Assembly: GCA_001643675.2 (NCBI GenBank)
Contig: LSRY02000024.1
Location: 312,001-376,000 of the forward strand
DNA: 64,000 nt
Source of the DNA: Monocercomonoides exilis
Taxonomy: Eukaryota; Preaxostyla; Oxymonadida; Polymastigidae
Reading direction: 5' to 3'
Below the pieces are notes generated by a model. It worked only from the letters and a program-made list of their open reading frames with translations, made no database searches and had not been told where the DNA came from. Within the stretch, counting starts at the first letter, position 1. The number at the start of each line of letters is the position of its first letter. The position numbers and the translations under genes were made by a program. Positions 33,000-44,823 of this stretch are shown in pieces.

Positions 33000-34464
33000 A
33001 AACATATGCGAATTCAATGCGAATATGAAAATATGTTGTTTTCTGGCTGCAATACATTTTAAAAAAGCAGATAATGAGTGTTGCAAAAGGATTCAATGGT
33101 TAGCACTTATTATTGCACTTGAATTCTAACTTATTCCGATTTGGACTGGTTTTTTTTTTCAGAATTGCTCCACGAATTGAAGCATTGCACTGACTCTGAG
33201 CAGAAACAGAAAATTGAAGAAATGGACGAAATAATTGATGGAATGAATAAAGAAGAATTTGAATCTATTTTTACAATAGAGCTGTTCAATAAAATAGACA
33301 GAATGCTAAAGGAAAAGAAAATATCAATGAGAATTGCAGTTGGGTTATTGAAGCACATTGGATATTGCAAAGTGCTGAAAAGAATTTGGATCAGGGGTTT
33401 TGAAGAATATTCGCTGAATAAAAGCATTGAGAACATGATAATTGAAGAAGAAAAGAAAAAAGAAGAAAGGAATGAAAAGCTTCTTGTTGATCTTTGCGAA
33501 TGCACTGTTTTGCTTTACAGAAAGAATTCTTCGGAATTGTTTTCAATTTGCGTGTTCCGTCTTTTCAAAGCTGCTTTGAACAAGGAGAAAAACGAAGAAG
33601 CATAAAAAGAAGTGGAAATTGCTTTGCTGGCGTTGAGCAATATTGCGATGTGGAAGGTCAGATTTATTTTTTGACATGTTTTTGGATTTTATTTTTAATT
33701 TTTATTAGTTTATCGAACAAAATCTGTACTTGAAGGAAATCAAAGAAATTATCGAATATCATCAGAAATGTGGCAATCTGACGCAACTTGCGTATCAGTC
33801 AGCTTGGCAGTTTTTGATAAACAGATTGTATGAAGATAATAGCTTGAAAGAAGTGATTGTGAATGAGCTGCATTTTGGAAGAGAGGCAGTAAGAGAACTG
33901 GAAGAGCTCAGGGGAAATGTGGATTGGAAGAGAAAAGAAGAGGAGAAAGAAGAAAGGAGAAAAGATAAAAAAAAAGAGCTTATTATATTGAGATGGCTGG
34001 GAACCTTGGAACAAAATTTTATCTTTTTCAAATTGTGGAATGCAGAATTTGTTTGGCTGATTGGTAGCATGACAAGGTTGTCCAGAGCATCAAGGGATAA
34101 TTACGGAGAAATTAATAAGCAATGCTTTGCGTTGTTTAAAAGTACAACAAACAGATTTGAAACAGTTGAAGAGTTGATGAAAGGAGGAGCTGTTGATGAC
34201 GTTTTGGAGGAAATTAAGCAGCCAACATTGGACAATAGACTCTCATTAAATATCTTAAAATTTTTTCTCAATTTATTGAGGAAATTGAAAGATGAAATGG
34301 AAGAAGTGAAAAGAAAAGCAACAATAAGAAAGGCTTTTGAAAAAATGGAAGAAGAAGGATACGAAGATGAAATCACAAGCTTTCATGAAACATTTGATTT
34401 TTTTAACAGAAAATATTACTATTGTTTATCATTGAATATTTCTGATTTTTTTGTGAATGTGTAA
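33000..34464 (+). pseudogene. Charged oxymonad-type family, copy C (one internal stop)
   Basis: Homology to copy A starts in non-coding DNA near 33000. The first visible coding exon runs 33163-33656 (after TTTTTCAG), a 52-bp intron follows (GTCAGA...TTAG), and exon 2 is 33709-34464 ending in TAA. The frame is otherwise complete. It has HELKHCTD, the helix-rich core with LLKHIGYCKVLKRIWI, EEEKKKEERNEKLLVDLCEC, and a second exon from FIEQNLYLKEIKEII to SLNISDFFVNV. The single lesion is TAA at 33603-33605, where intact copy B has a Gln codon. Copy A has the identical lesion. It could be a recent pseudogene, or a truncated first-exon product could still be made. Confidence 0.7.
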
Positions 34465-34941
34465 ATAAATAGATGAATTTCAAATGGAATATTTCTATTT
34501 GAATAAATTCAACTTATTTGAATGAACTGGGCTTTTCTTAAATGAAGTCATGTTATTTTAAATGATTGAAGTAACACTTAAATAAAGTTTTTATTCAAAA
34601 GTGGTGAACACTTATTATAATATTTTCACGATTTATCTATCACTTCATCAACAAAAAATTGAAAAATTCAAAAAAAAACTGAGATTATATTTTTTCTAAA
34701 ACAATATTTAATATGTGTTAAAAGAAGGTTTTTTTGATAGAAATAACGTGAAATGAATGAAAAATAATTTTGTTCTCATTCTTATGTACTGTTTTTTCTA
34801 ATTATCAAAAAAAGTGATCATCAAATTGTTTTATATCAAAAATAAAAATTTATTTATTTTGATGTTCGTGGAGTGATCCGCAGCCGACAAAGAATATAAT
34901 TCTGAAAAGCTCAGTTGAGTCGACAGATTGATACAGCATTA
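34465..34941. other. Intergenic with short TTTGAATAAA repeats
   Basis: Near 34485-34535, TATTTGAATAAATTCAACTT and TATTTGAATGAACTG form a short imperfect tandem/inverted array like that at 41158-41270. No gene was found before the transposon boundary at 34942. Confidence 0.45.
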
Positions 34942-34943
34942 TA

Positions 34944-36952
34944 GGGTTATTATTTTATCTTGACCCTTTTTCTTTATTCTGACCCAAAAAAATGAAGTGA
35001 AAAAAATTCAAAAAAACAACATAATTAAAAGAAAACAAAATCAGAATTAATTCTTCTAATAACTTTCCTTTTTCCTTCACCTCGATTTAATGCATTATCT
35101 TTCTTTTCTTCATCAGAATCATCGTTTTTCACATGAAGAAATCTTCTTTTTATTTTTTTCTTTTCATCCACAACAGTCTTCACTTCATCTTTCTCCTTTT
35201 CATCCATTTCATTTTTCCTTTCAATATTCATTTTCAAATGATTTTCCCATTTCTCTAAAAGAATTTCGTCGGTTATCACTTTTCCATAAAAGTTGAATCT
35301 GTTTCTTCGGGATGGAAGAGGGTAAATTGAAGATTCGGGCAGTTTCAAAAGAACTGGCCCAGAAGAATTGTGAAGAACACCACTGCAGACAAAAGCTTTC
35401 TGAATTACAGAAGGAGACAATGCAGTGTGGATGGCTTGAGGCAGAACGTCGGAAATTGCAGCTCGTTTGGAGGAAGATGAAGAAGAAGATGGAGCCTCAA
35501 ATCTGTTTGTCAGTTCAGATTTGAACACAGCAAACACTCCTCTGTCCAGCGGTTTACAGAGGTGTGTGCTGTGTGGCACGAAGGTTAAAACGTCGACTTG
35601 TTGTTTTTGGAATTCTCGCCAGATCGATGGATCTGCACGAGATGCATGCGAATCAAGAAGGAGAAGAATGTGTTCGTTTTCAAGTGACATGCGCATTCTT
35701 CTTTCGATGATGGAAGGCAGAAGAACGGTGAGAGCATACCTTTTAAAGCACTCGTTGTCCATCCAGCCGCTTCCATTTGCCCATATCTCAAGCGTTGGAG
35801 ATAACAGGCTTTTCAGCTCTTCTGGCAGCTTTGCACTTGGCCACAAAATGACTGAAGGAAAGGCATATCCGTCCGCTGCAACAGCTGCCACGAATGTAGA
35901 ATTAATCATTCTTGGTGGTTCTTTCGTAAAACCTGCTTTTGTGTCTGTTGTATGCACAACAAGCTGTTTGGAGTCTGTGGGAACACGTGTTGAAGATTCG
36001 TCGATATTTATTATCGAAGCTGGATTATAATGGAACTTTTCGTGAATCTCGTCGAATGTTTTGCACCAAGGTTTAAAAACACTTCTGCACGAAACAGCCA
36101 GTCTGTTAATGTCCAGATTCTTCGGCGTTCCAGTCTTCAGCTCCGGATGACGCTTGACAAAGCCGTAAGTTGCAGACATTGAAACTTCAGTAAATGGTGC
36201 GTCTTCATTATCGTTGTCGTTTATAACATTTTCTATCTGAAAAACAAATAATTAAAAAAAAAATAAATAAAAATAGAACAAACTAATTCTCTTGTTTTTT
36301 TTAACGTTAAACATGTTCCAGACTTCGCTTCAATGTGAATAATGTCCATAACTCTTTGTTCCTTTTCGCCCACCACTGCTGCAGGTCTGCCAACTTTTCC
36401 AACCAGCCTTCCTTTTCTTAGAGCTCTCACAGCATTTTTGATACTTGTGCGGCTGAATTCCTTTGAATTTATTGCATCCGTCATGCGAACAACTCCATCA
36501 ACAACGATATGAGCCATTCGCTCCAGCCGACTGTGATACTTCCTGTACTTACGCGAAGACATTGCGCGCTGCAGTTTTTTCTTTCCTTCTTTTAATTTTA
36601 TTTCTGTTGATATTTTCATTTTTTTAATAATATTTTTAAGATCATAATAATTTTTTATTTTTTTAATTGAAATGAAATGAAAAAAAATCGAAAAATAACA
36701 TTTTAAACAAACTAAAGGTTTTATGCCCCATGTAACCCTCCAATTCCACACAGAAGTTCAATGAAGGGGCTAAACCCCCCCATCTCCCCCCCATGCGAAA
36801 TTGGGTTTGTTTCAAAATGTATTTATTTTCATCTATTGAATTCATATATATACTTAAAAATCTTTTAAAATATGAAATTGTGGGAAAAGATAATGATTAA
36901 TTAAAAAAAAAGGTCAAGATAAAAAAAAAAGGTCGAGATAAAATTATAACCC
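34944..36952 (-). mobile_element. pogo/Tigger-like DNA transposon, apparently complete (2,009 bp)
   Basis: Flanked by TA on both sides (34942-34943 and 36953-36954). The left end is GGGTTATTATTTTATCTTGA. The right end, read inward on the minus strand, is GGGTTATAATTTTATCTCGA. Each end carries a second subterminal copy of the TCTTGACC/TTCTGACCC-like motif, probable transposase binding sites. The TA duplication and the encoded DDD enzyme place it in the Tc1/mariner-pogo group. It lies just beyond the C-terminal end of the broken surface-protein gene at 36960-39900. Confidence 0.88.
35025..36619 (-). CDS. pogo/Tigger-like transposase (515 aa, two exons), intact
   Basis: Exons 36619-36284 and 36236-35025 join in phase 0 across a 47-bp intron (GTTTGT...TTTCAG), giving 515 residues. 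The N-terminus (residues ~15-110) is a helix-turn-helix DNA-binding region ending in VGKVGRPAAVVGEKEQRV. The catalytic core has Asp191 (IINIDESSTRV), Asp307 (LLLLDSHASR) and Asp343 (KPLDRGVFAVFK), i.e. a DD35D arrangement in a DDE_1 superfamily domain. The C-terminal tail is basic, then Ser/Glu-rich. The intron position is identical in the second copy at 62417-63880. The start was chosen because it is conserved as the first Met in both copies. No lesion is visible, so the enzyme may be active and could mobilise non-autonomous relatives (see 56035-57001). Confidence 0.9.
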
Positions 36953-36959
36953 TACTTCG

Positions 36960-39900
36960 CCACTTTCTCCGTTGACTGAATAAATTACGCATCCATTTAT
37001 CGATTTTTTTTCCACAAATTCTCTCAATATTTTGCTTGACTGCATTCTTCCACGCTTTTCCCCATTGATAATCTGGAGATTTCTCTGTATTCAACATTCA
37101 TATGCCTTTGGATCCTTCTTTATTGTATCATCAACTATCTATCTCAAATCTTCCGCTCCATTCGAAGCCTTCTTCCAACAAGCAATAAACATAATAAATC
37201 CAATCAAAAGAATCTGAAGAATAATTGTTGTTATAACAGTCGCAATCGGTGGTCGAGACGGTTTTCTTTCTCTTCTTCCTTCAGCAATTCTTTCATCGTT
37301 TTTTCTTCAACTTCGCTGCTGTTCTTCAAAAGAAATTGTGCTGTCGATACACTGTATTTGAGTTTTTTAACATGAAGCTTGCAGCCACTTCAGTATTGTC
37401 ATACACCGAAGTTGCGATTGAGACTGGGATGATTGCATGGATTAAAGTTTCTTTTTCAAATAGTTCAAGTTACAGTGGATGTTTCTAAGTTTGTGAAGGG
37501 ATTCATTGACAAAATAAATCTGAAGGAGCTAGTTCCAGGGAATGAATGAAATGCCAATGAGATCCAGGGAAATAACATTGCCTTCTTAACAAGATATCAC
37601 TGAATTCAGCTGTTGAATGAGGAACGAGATGCTCTTTCTGAAGCCATTTTTCCAATGTTCTCAAACTGGTGGAAATCCACATCGAGGTGTTTGGAAGTAA
37701 GCCATCCCCGATTTTCGAACTTTCAATATTCAGAAGCGCATGGACAGAGCAGGCGATGTAGTTCCTCACGTATGGATAACACACTGCGCTCGGGCTGTTG
37801 TTGGCAAATAATCCAAATTTTACGGAAATGCTCCAGCCTGACACAGACAGACCTCCTTTCGATGAGTTGGCAATGCTCGTGTATATAACCTTTCATGGGA
37901 AATTCTGAAGAAAAACCATCGATCCACTCCAACTGCACAACTCTTCTGATCGCTCATCGTTCGCTCTCAACTCAAGCGCGCTTGCTGCTCCATCAAACAC
38001 ACACGAAGCCACGAACGCATCCGTATAATCTGCCAATGCAGCAATGTTCCCTTTTTCAGAGTGCGAAGCAAACTTTTTGTTCGAGCAGTTCTCCAATTCC
38101 AGCAACAAGAACGAAGATAAAGACGCAAAGCAGCACGGGATAAGCGAATCTCGTGTAATGTTTTGAAATGAAGACTACTTCATATGAAATACTGAATCAT
38201 TTGACTTCATACTCGCAGAGCATCTTTCTCCAAGAATCATGTTGGAAATGGACAAGAAATTTATCTCGGCATTTATTTATTGGCATTCGACAGAAACAAA
38301 AAATTCCCTTGACACATGTGTATCATCGAATTCCAAATGAATTCATTAATTGTTTGAATGGACTCTTGAACCATCTGAGGAAAGCACAATCATGTTTGAT
38401 CCACTCTGAGTACCTCTCATCTGAATGTTCTGAAGCCGGGAGTCATTTCAGTTGTTAAGAATGAGGCCTGATCACAGAACTCTGCAAGTTGATGTGTGCA
38501 AAAGCAGCATGGATAGCAATGCCAGATCGCTGAACTCTAACAACACAGCAGAATTCACTTCAGAAATATTCAAATCAGCAAATGAACAATATTGTCCGCC
38601 TCTTGCTTCAACACATGAAGAACTGAGATGGACGCTAGCAAAAGTGCAGTCAGACATCGTCAATCTTCCACCGCTCATTTCAATAATCGAGCAATTCAGT
38701 TTAATTTCAGAACCTCCACTCGATGCTTCTTGAGCAAAGATTGTGTCTAAAATCGACAAGTTTCCGTCAGTCAGCGATAGCAAACTGGAACGAGAAGAAG
38801 AAAAAGCGTTTCCAAACAAAAACGAAAGTGATTTCATTCACTATCAGCAAGCACGAAGCGAGACTGCTTGCCTTGCTAACAATACTGCTGTTCAGCATAA
38901 TATCCCCTCTTACGCCTTCCGCATCCAGCGATTTGACCGTCATATCATGTGTACTTGCTTCGCCAGAGATAAGAGAAATCTCATCTACGAGCAAGTTGCT
39001 GTAAACAGAAGGAATGATGTGAGGCAGCGTAGTATTCAAGAAAATACAAGGCTTGCTCATTTCCCCACACTTCCGGGGATCAGACGCGTTGCTGGTTGAT
39101 GAAGACACAAATATCTTCTCGCCCTGATCCACAACCACAAGCATCACCAGATCTTGCTCGTAGCCATTGTCTGGTGCTGTGCATCCCAACATCACAAACT
39201 CCCGAACAAATGGAGGTCTGAAATCGAGCTCGAACAGCTCGGTTCCAATGTGAGTTTTTTCATTCGCGCATTTCACATATAAGTCTCTTCACACAACTGC
39301 TTTGTTCTGCATGAACGTGGTGTTTTTCAACAAGAAAGGAAGCAGTCCATCTTGTGTGATCGAAGAGCAGTCCAGGAATATCGCGCCTACTCTTCCAGTT
39401 TCCGATCAGAAACACTCTGAGACAGCAAAAAAACGAGCTCAAAAAATACTACTTCGTTCCATTTCATGATCATTCCTCCACCACTTTTGCTCTGGTTTCT
39501 TCAGCTGCTTTTTATCGACGTGTTTTTCATAGATACGCTAAAAGACTTGCTCCAGATGCAGCTAATGATGGCGATACAGAAGAAGCACTTTGGAGAAGCG
39601 AGTAAAACGTGCAGCATTTCGGTTGTTCTGTTGAACTTTCGCCCTCATTCAATCTTTGTGAATCACCTCGCAATTCTGTCAGCACCAATGCTGCAACAAT
39701 TCTTTTGACAATCGGCTCCATATCGCTCATCGAGATATTCGTCAAGTTAACGCTTCTGCCATAAGATGCAATGGGGATGCTTTCTTCTGCTTGGATGAAT
39801 TTGAATCAGCAGCTCGATAATTTGCATGTTCCAGACAGGCAGGAAACGATGTAATAAGGAATGTCTGTTCGAGAAGTGCAGACAAATAGCAAGTGAAAGA
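36960..39900 (-). pseudogene. Shattered beta-helix surface-protein gene
   Basis: Minus-strand fragments in all frames match the style of the giant protein at 22461-30431. Near 39100-39270 there is VVDQGEKIFVSSSTSNASDP followed by RKCGEMSKPC, the same C-G...P-C module opening. At 38480-38840 there is SLLSLTDGNLSILDTIFAQE and GGRLTMSDCTFASV. At 37890-38100 there is AFVASCVFDGAASALEL. Near 37180-37265 a membrane span reads TVITTIILQILLIGFIMFIA, followed by a short tail to about 36960. The order of fragments from high to low coordinate is the N-to-C order expected of the family. No kinase-like tail remains. Multiple frameshifts and stops show it is dead. Confidence 0.7.
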
Positions 39901-40343
39901 CGATAAAACTTCGTTCAGTATTCAATGAAATTATAAAGACTAATTAGTTTTTTTATCTTTTTCAAAAAAATTATATCAATTAAAAATATTGGCCGTGCGT
40001 TTTTTTTGTCTTTTTATGTTATCGAACCAATCAAAGTTTAAAAACAAGTTGTTTGCATATATATTGATGCAATCCAATTTGTCGTTCAACAATTTTCAAT
40101 TGACTAATTTTTCTCAAAAAAAAAAGAATATTATTCATTTAATAATTCAGGAAATTCTTCTTTTTTTAGTCTTAAACGAATGTAAAAACATGTGGATCAC
40201 ATTCATAGAAGGTTTAAACAAAAAGAATGAAATGTTGATGTGTTTTGAATCGTTTATTGAAGCAAAGGTCTTTAATCAGTTTTGTTTATAATTTGATCCT
40301 AATGATCTTCGAAAGAATATTTCTTTAACAACAAAAATCATTT

Positions 40344-40520
40344 GGGACAAAATATTTTGCTTTAGATATTTGTTCCATTCTTCTCAAACAAATGTTTTTC
40401 TCAGATTTTGAATTTTTCTGTAATTATTTGATATGGGAATGAAAGAACAATAATGATTATGTTGGAGAAAAAGTTTGGAACAAATCTCAGTTTTTTTCAT
40501 AAATGAAAGAATTCTGTCCT
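40344..40520 (+). repeat. Dispersed repeat, copy 2 (partner at 1774-1955)
   Basis: Begins GGGACAAAATATTTTGCTTT and ends TTTTTTTCATAAATGAAAGA. Same orientation and landmark order as 1774-1955. Confidence 0.6.
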
Positions 40521-40572
40521 ATTTCAAAAATTACTTTATAAATTTGCAAATAATATGTACAGTCAAAACAGG

Positions 40573-40631
40573 ATATAATCACATCGGTTTTTGCCAACTT
40601 TTTGTGACTATATCCGATTGTGATAATATCC
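40573..40631. repeat. Short stem-loop
   Basis: GGATATAATCACATCGG pairs with CCGATTGTGATAATATCC after a ~25-base loop; the stem is about 17 bp with small mismatches. It lies between the dispersed repeat and the inverted repeat at 40789. Confidence 0.5.
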
Positions 40632-40788
40632 GATATGACTTTACACAGGAAAAAATAAAAATTAATTTATAAAAAAAATAAATTTTGGGTCAAAATTTTT
40701 ATTTTTGGAAATTCTTCATAAAAACGCATTTTTCACATGCGAAATTAATTTTTTGGTTTTTGTTGTGTTATTTAGACTTATCAAAACA

Positions 40789-41152
40789 TACAGTTTGTGC
40801 AAAAAATACCAGACAAGATCGATTTCACAATAACTGCAAGATGAATAATTCTGACAATTTTCCTCAAAAAACATTTCATCAATACAAACTCATTTGATCA
40901 ACGAGACACTCAAAATAACTTCATTTGTGCTCAGAAATAAATTATAATAAAAATCAAGGAGAAACTCAAAATCCTATTACTCCGAGATATCAATCATTAA
41001 TTTTTACTGAGCACAAATGAAGCTATTTTGAAAGTTTTGTTCATCAAATGTGTTTGCATTAATAAGATATTTTTTGAGGAAAATTGTCAGAATAATTCCT
41101 CTTGCAGTTATTGTGAAATCGATCTTGTCGAGTATTTTTTACGCAAACTGTA
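40789..41152. mobile_element. Palindromic MITE, second family (TACAGTTTG ends)
   Basis: The left arm runs from TACAGTTTGTGCAAAAAATA through GATCGATTTCACAATAACTG to CTTCATTTGTGCTCAG, about 145 bases. The right arm is its reverse complement at roughly 85% by eye and ends CGCAAACTGTA at 41152. The ~75-bp centre is A+T-rich without an ORF. The ends differ from the CATATG/GAAAAGT family and from the pogo ends. Confidence 0.7.
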
Positions 41153-41157
41153 ACTCA

Positions 41158-41280
41158 GATGAACTCAGTCTATTTTTAATGAACTCAGTTTATTTGAATA
41201 AACACGACTTATTAAAACAAACGTGAGTTCATTTGAATAAACCTAGTTTATTTGAACAAAAAAAATCTATTCTCAAATAA
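41158..41280. repeat. Short array of GAACTCAGTTTATTTGAATAAAC-like units
   Basis: GATGAACTCAGTCTATTTTT, AATGAACTCAGTTTATTTGA, then TGAGTTCATTTGAATAAACC and TAGTTTATTTGAA follow each other. Units occur in both orientations, so the array is partly self-complementary. Confidence 0.5.
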
Positions 41281-42570
41281 TCTTATGAAATACTTTGAAT
41301 CGTGGAAATTGAATGTTTTTTTTTATGACAAAAATAATATTAGACTTATTATTTACACCAAAAATAATTCAAAATCGAAAAACTTCCAAGCAAAGTTGAA
41401 AGTTTGAAAAACTTCAATATTTCAAAAAGTCGGCAAAACTCAATAAAAGTCAAAAAAACATATTTATTTTAGAAATATCAATGATATTTGTTATATTAAT
41501 GACTTTTCATCTCTTTTCCAATATATCTGATTCTTATTAAAATTACATATTCGTTCGAGTTTTGATCATAATTTTTATCTCGATGGGATTTTGGCAATAA
41601 TTTTGATTTAATAATAATAACATCATGGGCTGTATGTATTATCGGTTTAAGTTCAATTTTTCAAAATCCCTTTAAGAAAATTTTTTCGTTCAAAACTCGA
41701 AAGAAAGTATGATTTCAAAAAGGATCAGCCATATATTTTTGTGTTTCCTTTTGTCCAATTGCAAAACACATAAATGAGAGGAGTTTTAACATATTTTTAT
41801 CTCATTTAAATTGAAAGCACACTTCTTCACAGAAAATTTGCCAAAGAAAAAAAATATTTTTCAAACAGATTTAATGAAGAATGATGAATGCATTATTGGA
41901 TCTCTTATTTCATGATTTATTATTGCTAAATACTTATTTCTTATTAAATAAAACATATGTTGAAAATTTTGTTTCAAGTTGTTTATTGAACTTGTTCTAA
42001 TTCGAAATTTTCTGAATTCGCATAAAACAACAATATAAACATTGCGAAAAATATTAGCAAATAAGTAAAAGAATAACATTTTTCCTTAATTGAATTCTGT
42101 TTATTAAATATTTGTTATTTTTTGCATAAATTTTGATTTCAGTTGAAAGTTTTTCGAATTTGAAAATTTTTATGTGAAAAAGAAATTATTGAAATCTTTT
42201 TTAACAACGGAACGAAGTTAACAAAACTAATTAATTTCATCAATGGCTTGTGAATTCATGAAGAAATGCTCAATACATTGCAGTAATAACAAAGAAAAAA
42301 AAAATGTTTGTCACAAAAAACAGAGAACAAAACTCTTCAAATAATGTGTTTCTTTTTCCGGTTCATTTTTATACAAAAAAAAATTCTACAATTGATTTGA
42401 AAAACTTAGTTTTTTTAATTTTCAAAAAAAAAAAAAAAAAATAAAAAAATAAAAAGAAAATAGAAAAAAATCAAAAAAAAAAATCAAAAAAATTTTTTTA
42501 ACATTTAACATTAAAGGAAAAAAAAAACCATAACGAAATATATTTAAAAAAGAAGTTCACACAATCTTTT
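41281..42570. other. A+T-rich intergenic DNA, no gene
   Basis: Only short ORFs; A-runs near 42420-42490. No repeat or RNA gene was recognised. Confidence 0.55.
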
Positions 42571-43707
42571 CTATAAAATTGTATGTATCAACATAATTAT
42601 CAACCCAATGAGAATACAAAGCAAAATAACAATAAGACATAACTTTCCTTTATCTGCCGTAATTGTGAATTTTCATGAAATCAAGTGCAGTGACAACAAA
42701 TGCCAACCATTATTCAACAAAAATTTGGTTCAAAAAACAAAAAATATTATCAAATCAGCAACACAAATGCAGTTTGTGCACACGTTGGCTATTTCTCAGC
42801 TTATCAATCGACTTCGTAAGAATTCCTATTTTACGTTGATTTTTATCCACTTGCTTCGTCATTTTTTCTATTAAACTTTCAGAAAGCAATCAAAAACAAA
42901 AAATTTCCCCAACACAATTCAAATGTTAAATTAAGATAATTATAAACTGGTTTGAGTCATCAATTTCGTGGCCCATTTCAATGGACATTTCATTCAGACG
43001 TCCAGTAACTTCATGCAATGTGTCCAAGCGCTCGTCTTGTTGCTTGACAATATTCTGTTTATTTATTTGACATGTTCAAATAAAAAAAAAAAAAAAAATT
43101 CAAATTATTAATTAATAAATTACATAAAATTAAATTAAAACAATTTCACTTTGCAAATTGGATTAAAATCTTCATACAACTTGTTCTTGAATCTGCTCTT
43201 CGATGCTGCGCTGATTATAAGCAATGATTTCATCTTCAACTTTTGAAGCTTGATTACGACGTTCAACTTTCATTAATCTCTAAAATTAAAAAATGACATG
43301 AATTATCATAAAAATCCCTTAAACAAAGTGAGAGCAACCTCTTTTCTCATTTTCAAACTTTCTCGTCGTTCTCTCATTGAATTTAACGATTCCTGTATTT
43401 TTTGAATCTTTTGTTCAGTTAAGCGAACCAAAGCTCTCCGTTTTTCTATCTCATCGTTTGATACGTTATATCGAGCAGGATTTGCTTCGGTAACATCTGA
43501 AAATCATGAAAATATTAGCAAAACTCATTCTTGAAAATGAAAATACCAATTGACTCTGAAAGCATCTTCAAGTCACGAAAAAGGCTCTCAACACTTTCCT
43601 TTAAATTGTTAAAAGATCTCTCGAATTCTTCTTGACTTATTTGCCCAAATAATATGAGTAAATTGCTATGTTTTTTCTCTATGTTCAGAACATTTGCCTC
43701 AATTTCT
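42571..43707 (-). CDS. Qc-SNARE, syntaxin-6/SYP5-like (C-terminal six exons)
   Basis: Membrane-fusion SNARE of the endosome/Golgi type. I assemble exons 43707-43547, 43496-43339, 43279-43181, 43054-42948, 42875-42784 and 42653-42571. All join in frame (introns 49-130 bp, donors GTATTT, GTTGCT, GTTGTA, GTTTAT, GTGTGC). The product reads FGQISQEEFERSFNNLKESV, then NPARYNVSNDEIEKRRALV (matching the N-P-x-R-F/Y-x-x-x-x-x-E segment of syntaxin-6 N-terminal domains). The SNARE helix follows, with QQDERLDTLHEVTGRLNEMS and MGHEIDDSNHLIEKMTKQVD, and then a tail anchor LCLIVILLCILIGLIIMLIH ending in TAG. The usual zero-layer Gln position is within this helix, but I could not fix it with certainty. The first exon is unresolved; a tiny ATG exon at 44346-44323 is possible. 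Confidence 0.8.
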
Positions 43708-44823
43708 CTTTTTCAAAACAAATGAAATATTTGTTCGTAGGAATATGCAACGCACAAAAATACAGTAAGCTAATGCCAAACAAAATATGATTAATGCATT
43801 GCAAACTCTTTTATAAGGAAAAATGGATCTATTTCACTTTCATTGTTTTTCATTAATAAACATGATCAGTATTTAAAAAAAATATGGCTTTTGAAAATCA
43901 TAGAAAAATATTCTGATGGAGATTTTTCTTTAATAGCCCATTTTGTGATAATGCTTAAAATGTGCTTTCTTTTCAAATATTTGATTTACAGCAATCGCAA
44001 AAAAATCAAAAACCTTATATCAATGATTTAATTTAAATTTCTATCAATAAGACATAATCAAACTCTGATAAAAACGTGCCACTTGAATAATTGTATTCAA
44101 AAACAAATAAAAAAAATATTCTCATCTCCAAAAATACAATAAAATAAAAAATACAAAATTAATAAAAAAACTAAAAAAAAGGAGAAAATATAAAAATAAC
44201 AATCCAAATTCATTCTCTTTTTCAGTATTGAATGCATAAGTACCATCAAAATGGCTCTGTAAAAGTAGTTGAAAAAATTAAAACTTTTAAAAATATCAAT
44301 CAAAACTCAAAAGAATAATTACCATTTTGCTCGGATGGGTTTTCATATGAATTATGTGTTGTTGATGTGATGAATTACTTGCTTCAAGTTGGAAAAAAAA
44401 ATAAAATTCAAATTAACAATTTTATGAAGCTAAAACTAATTCAACAGGATTTGATTTGTGATTTTGTGATTTTTTATTTTATTTTATTCATTCTTCCATA
44501 ATAACAATAACTAAGGCTATTTAAAAGAATAAAAATGATATTGTTCAGAAAAAAATAATACTCAAATGCAAGATGCCTTTCTCATTCGCTATTTCTTCCA
44601 TTCAATTACACATTCATTCATCATAAACATACACACATACATAACACATACATATTCATTCATCAATCAAAAAGAAATGTCAAAAAAAAAAAAAGAAAAA
44701 AGAAAAAATTCAATAAAAAAAAATTAAAACAAATAAAACTGGACTATGGGCCAATCTCAATGAGATGAGCTTCTGACATTTAGTCAGTCATTTTCTTTGC
44801 AATTATTGAAGACTCATCTTTCT

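Noticed and set aside
9290-33605. TAA/TAG encoding glutamine, as reported for the oxymonad Streblomastix
   Set aside because: Several internal stops in copies A and C fall at Gln positions. However, PheRS alpha, the transposase and copy C end in TAA and the SNARE ends in TAG at the natural C-terminus. Copy A and the DIRS element also contain TGA, and the Ran stop replaces Tyr. A standard code with pseudogenes is simpler.
41158-41280. CRISPR-like array
   Set aside because: Units are irregular, partly inverted, without unique spacers, and the genome is eukaryotic.
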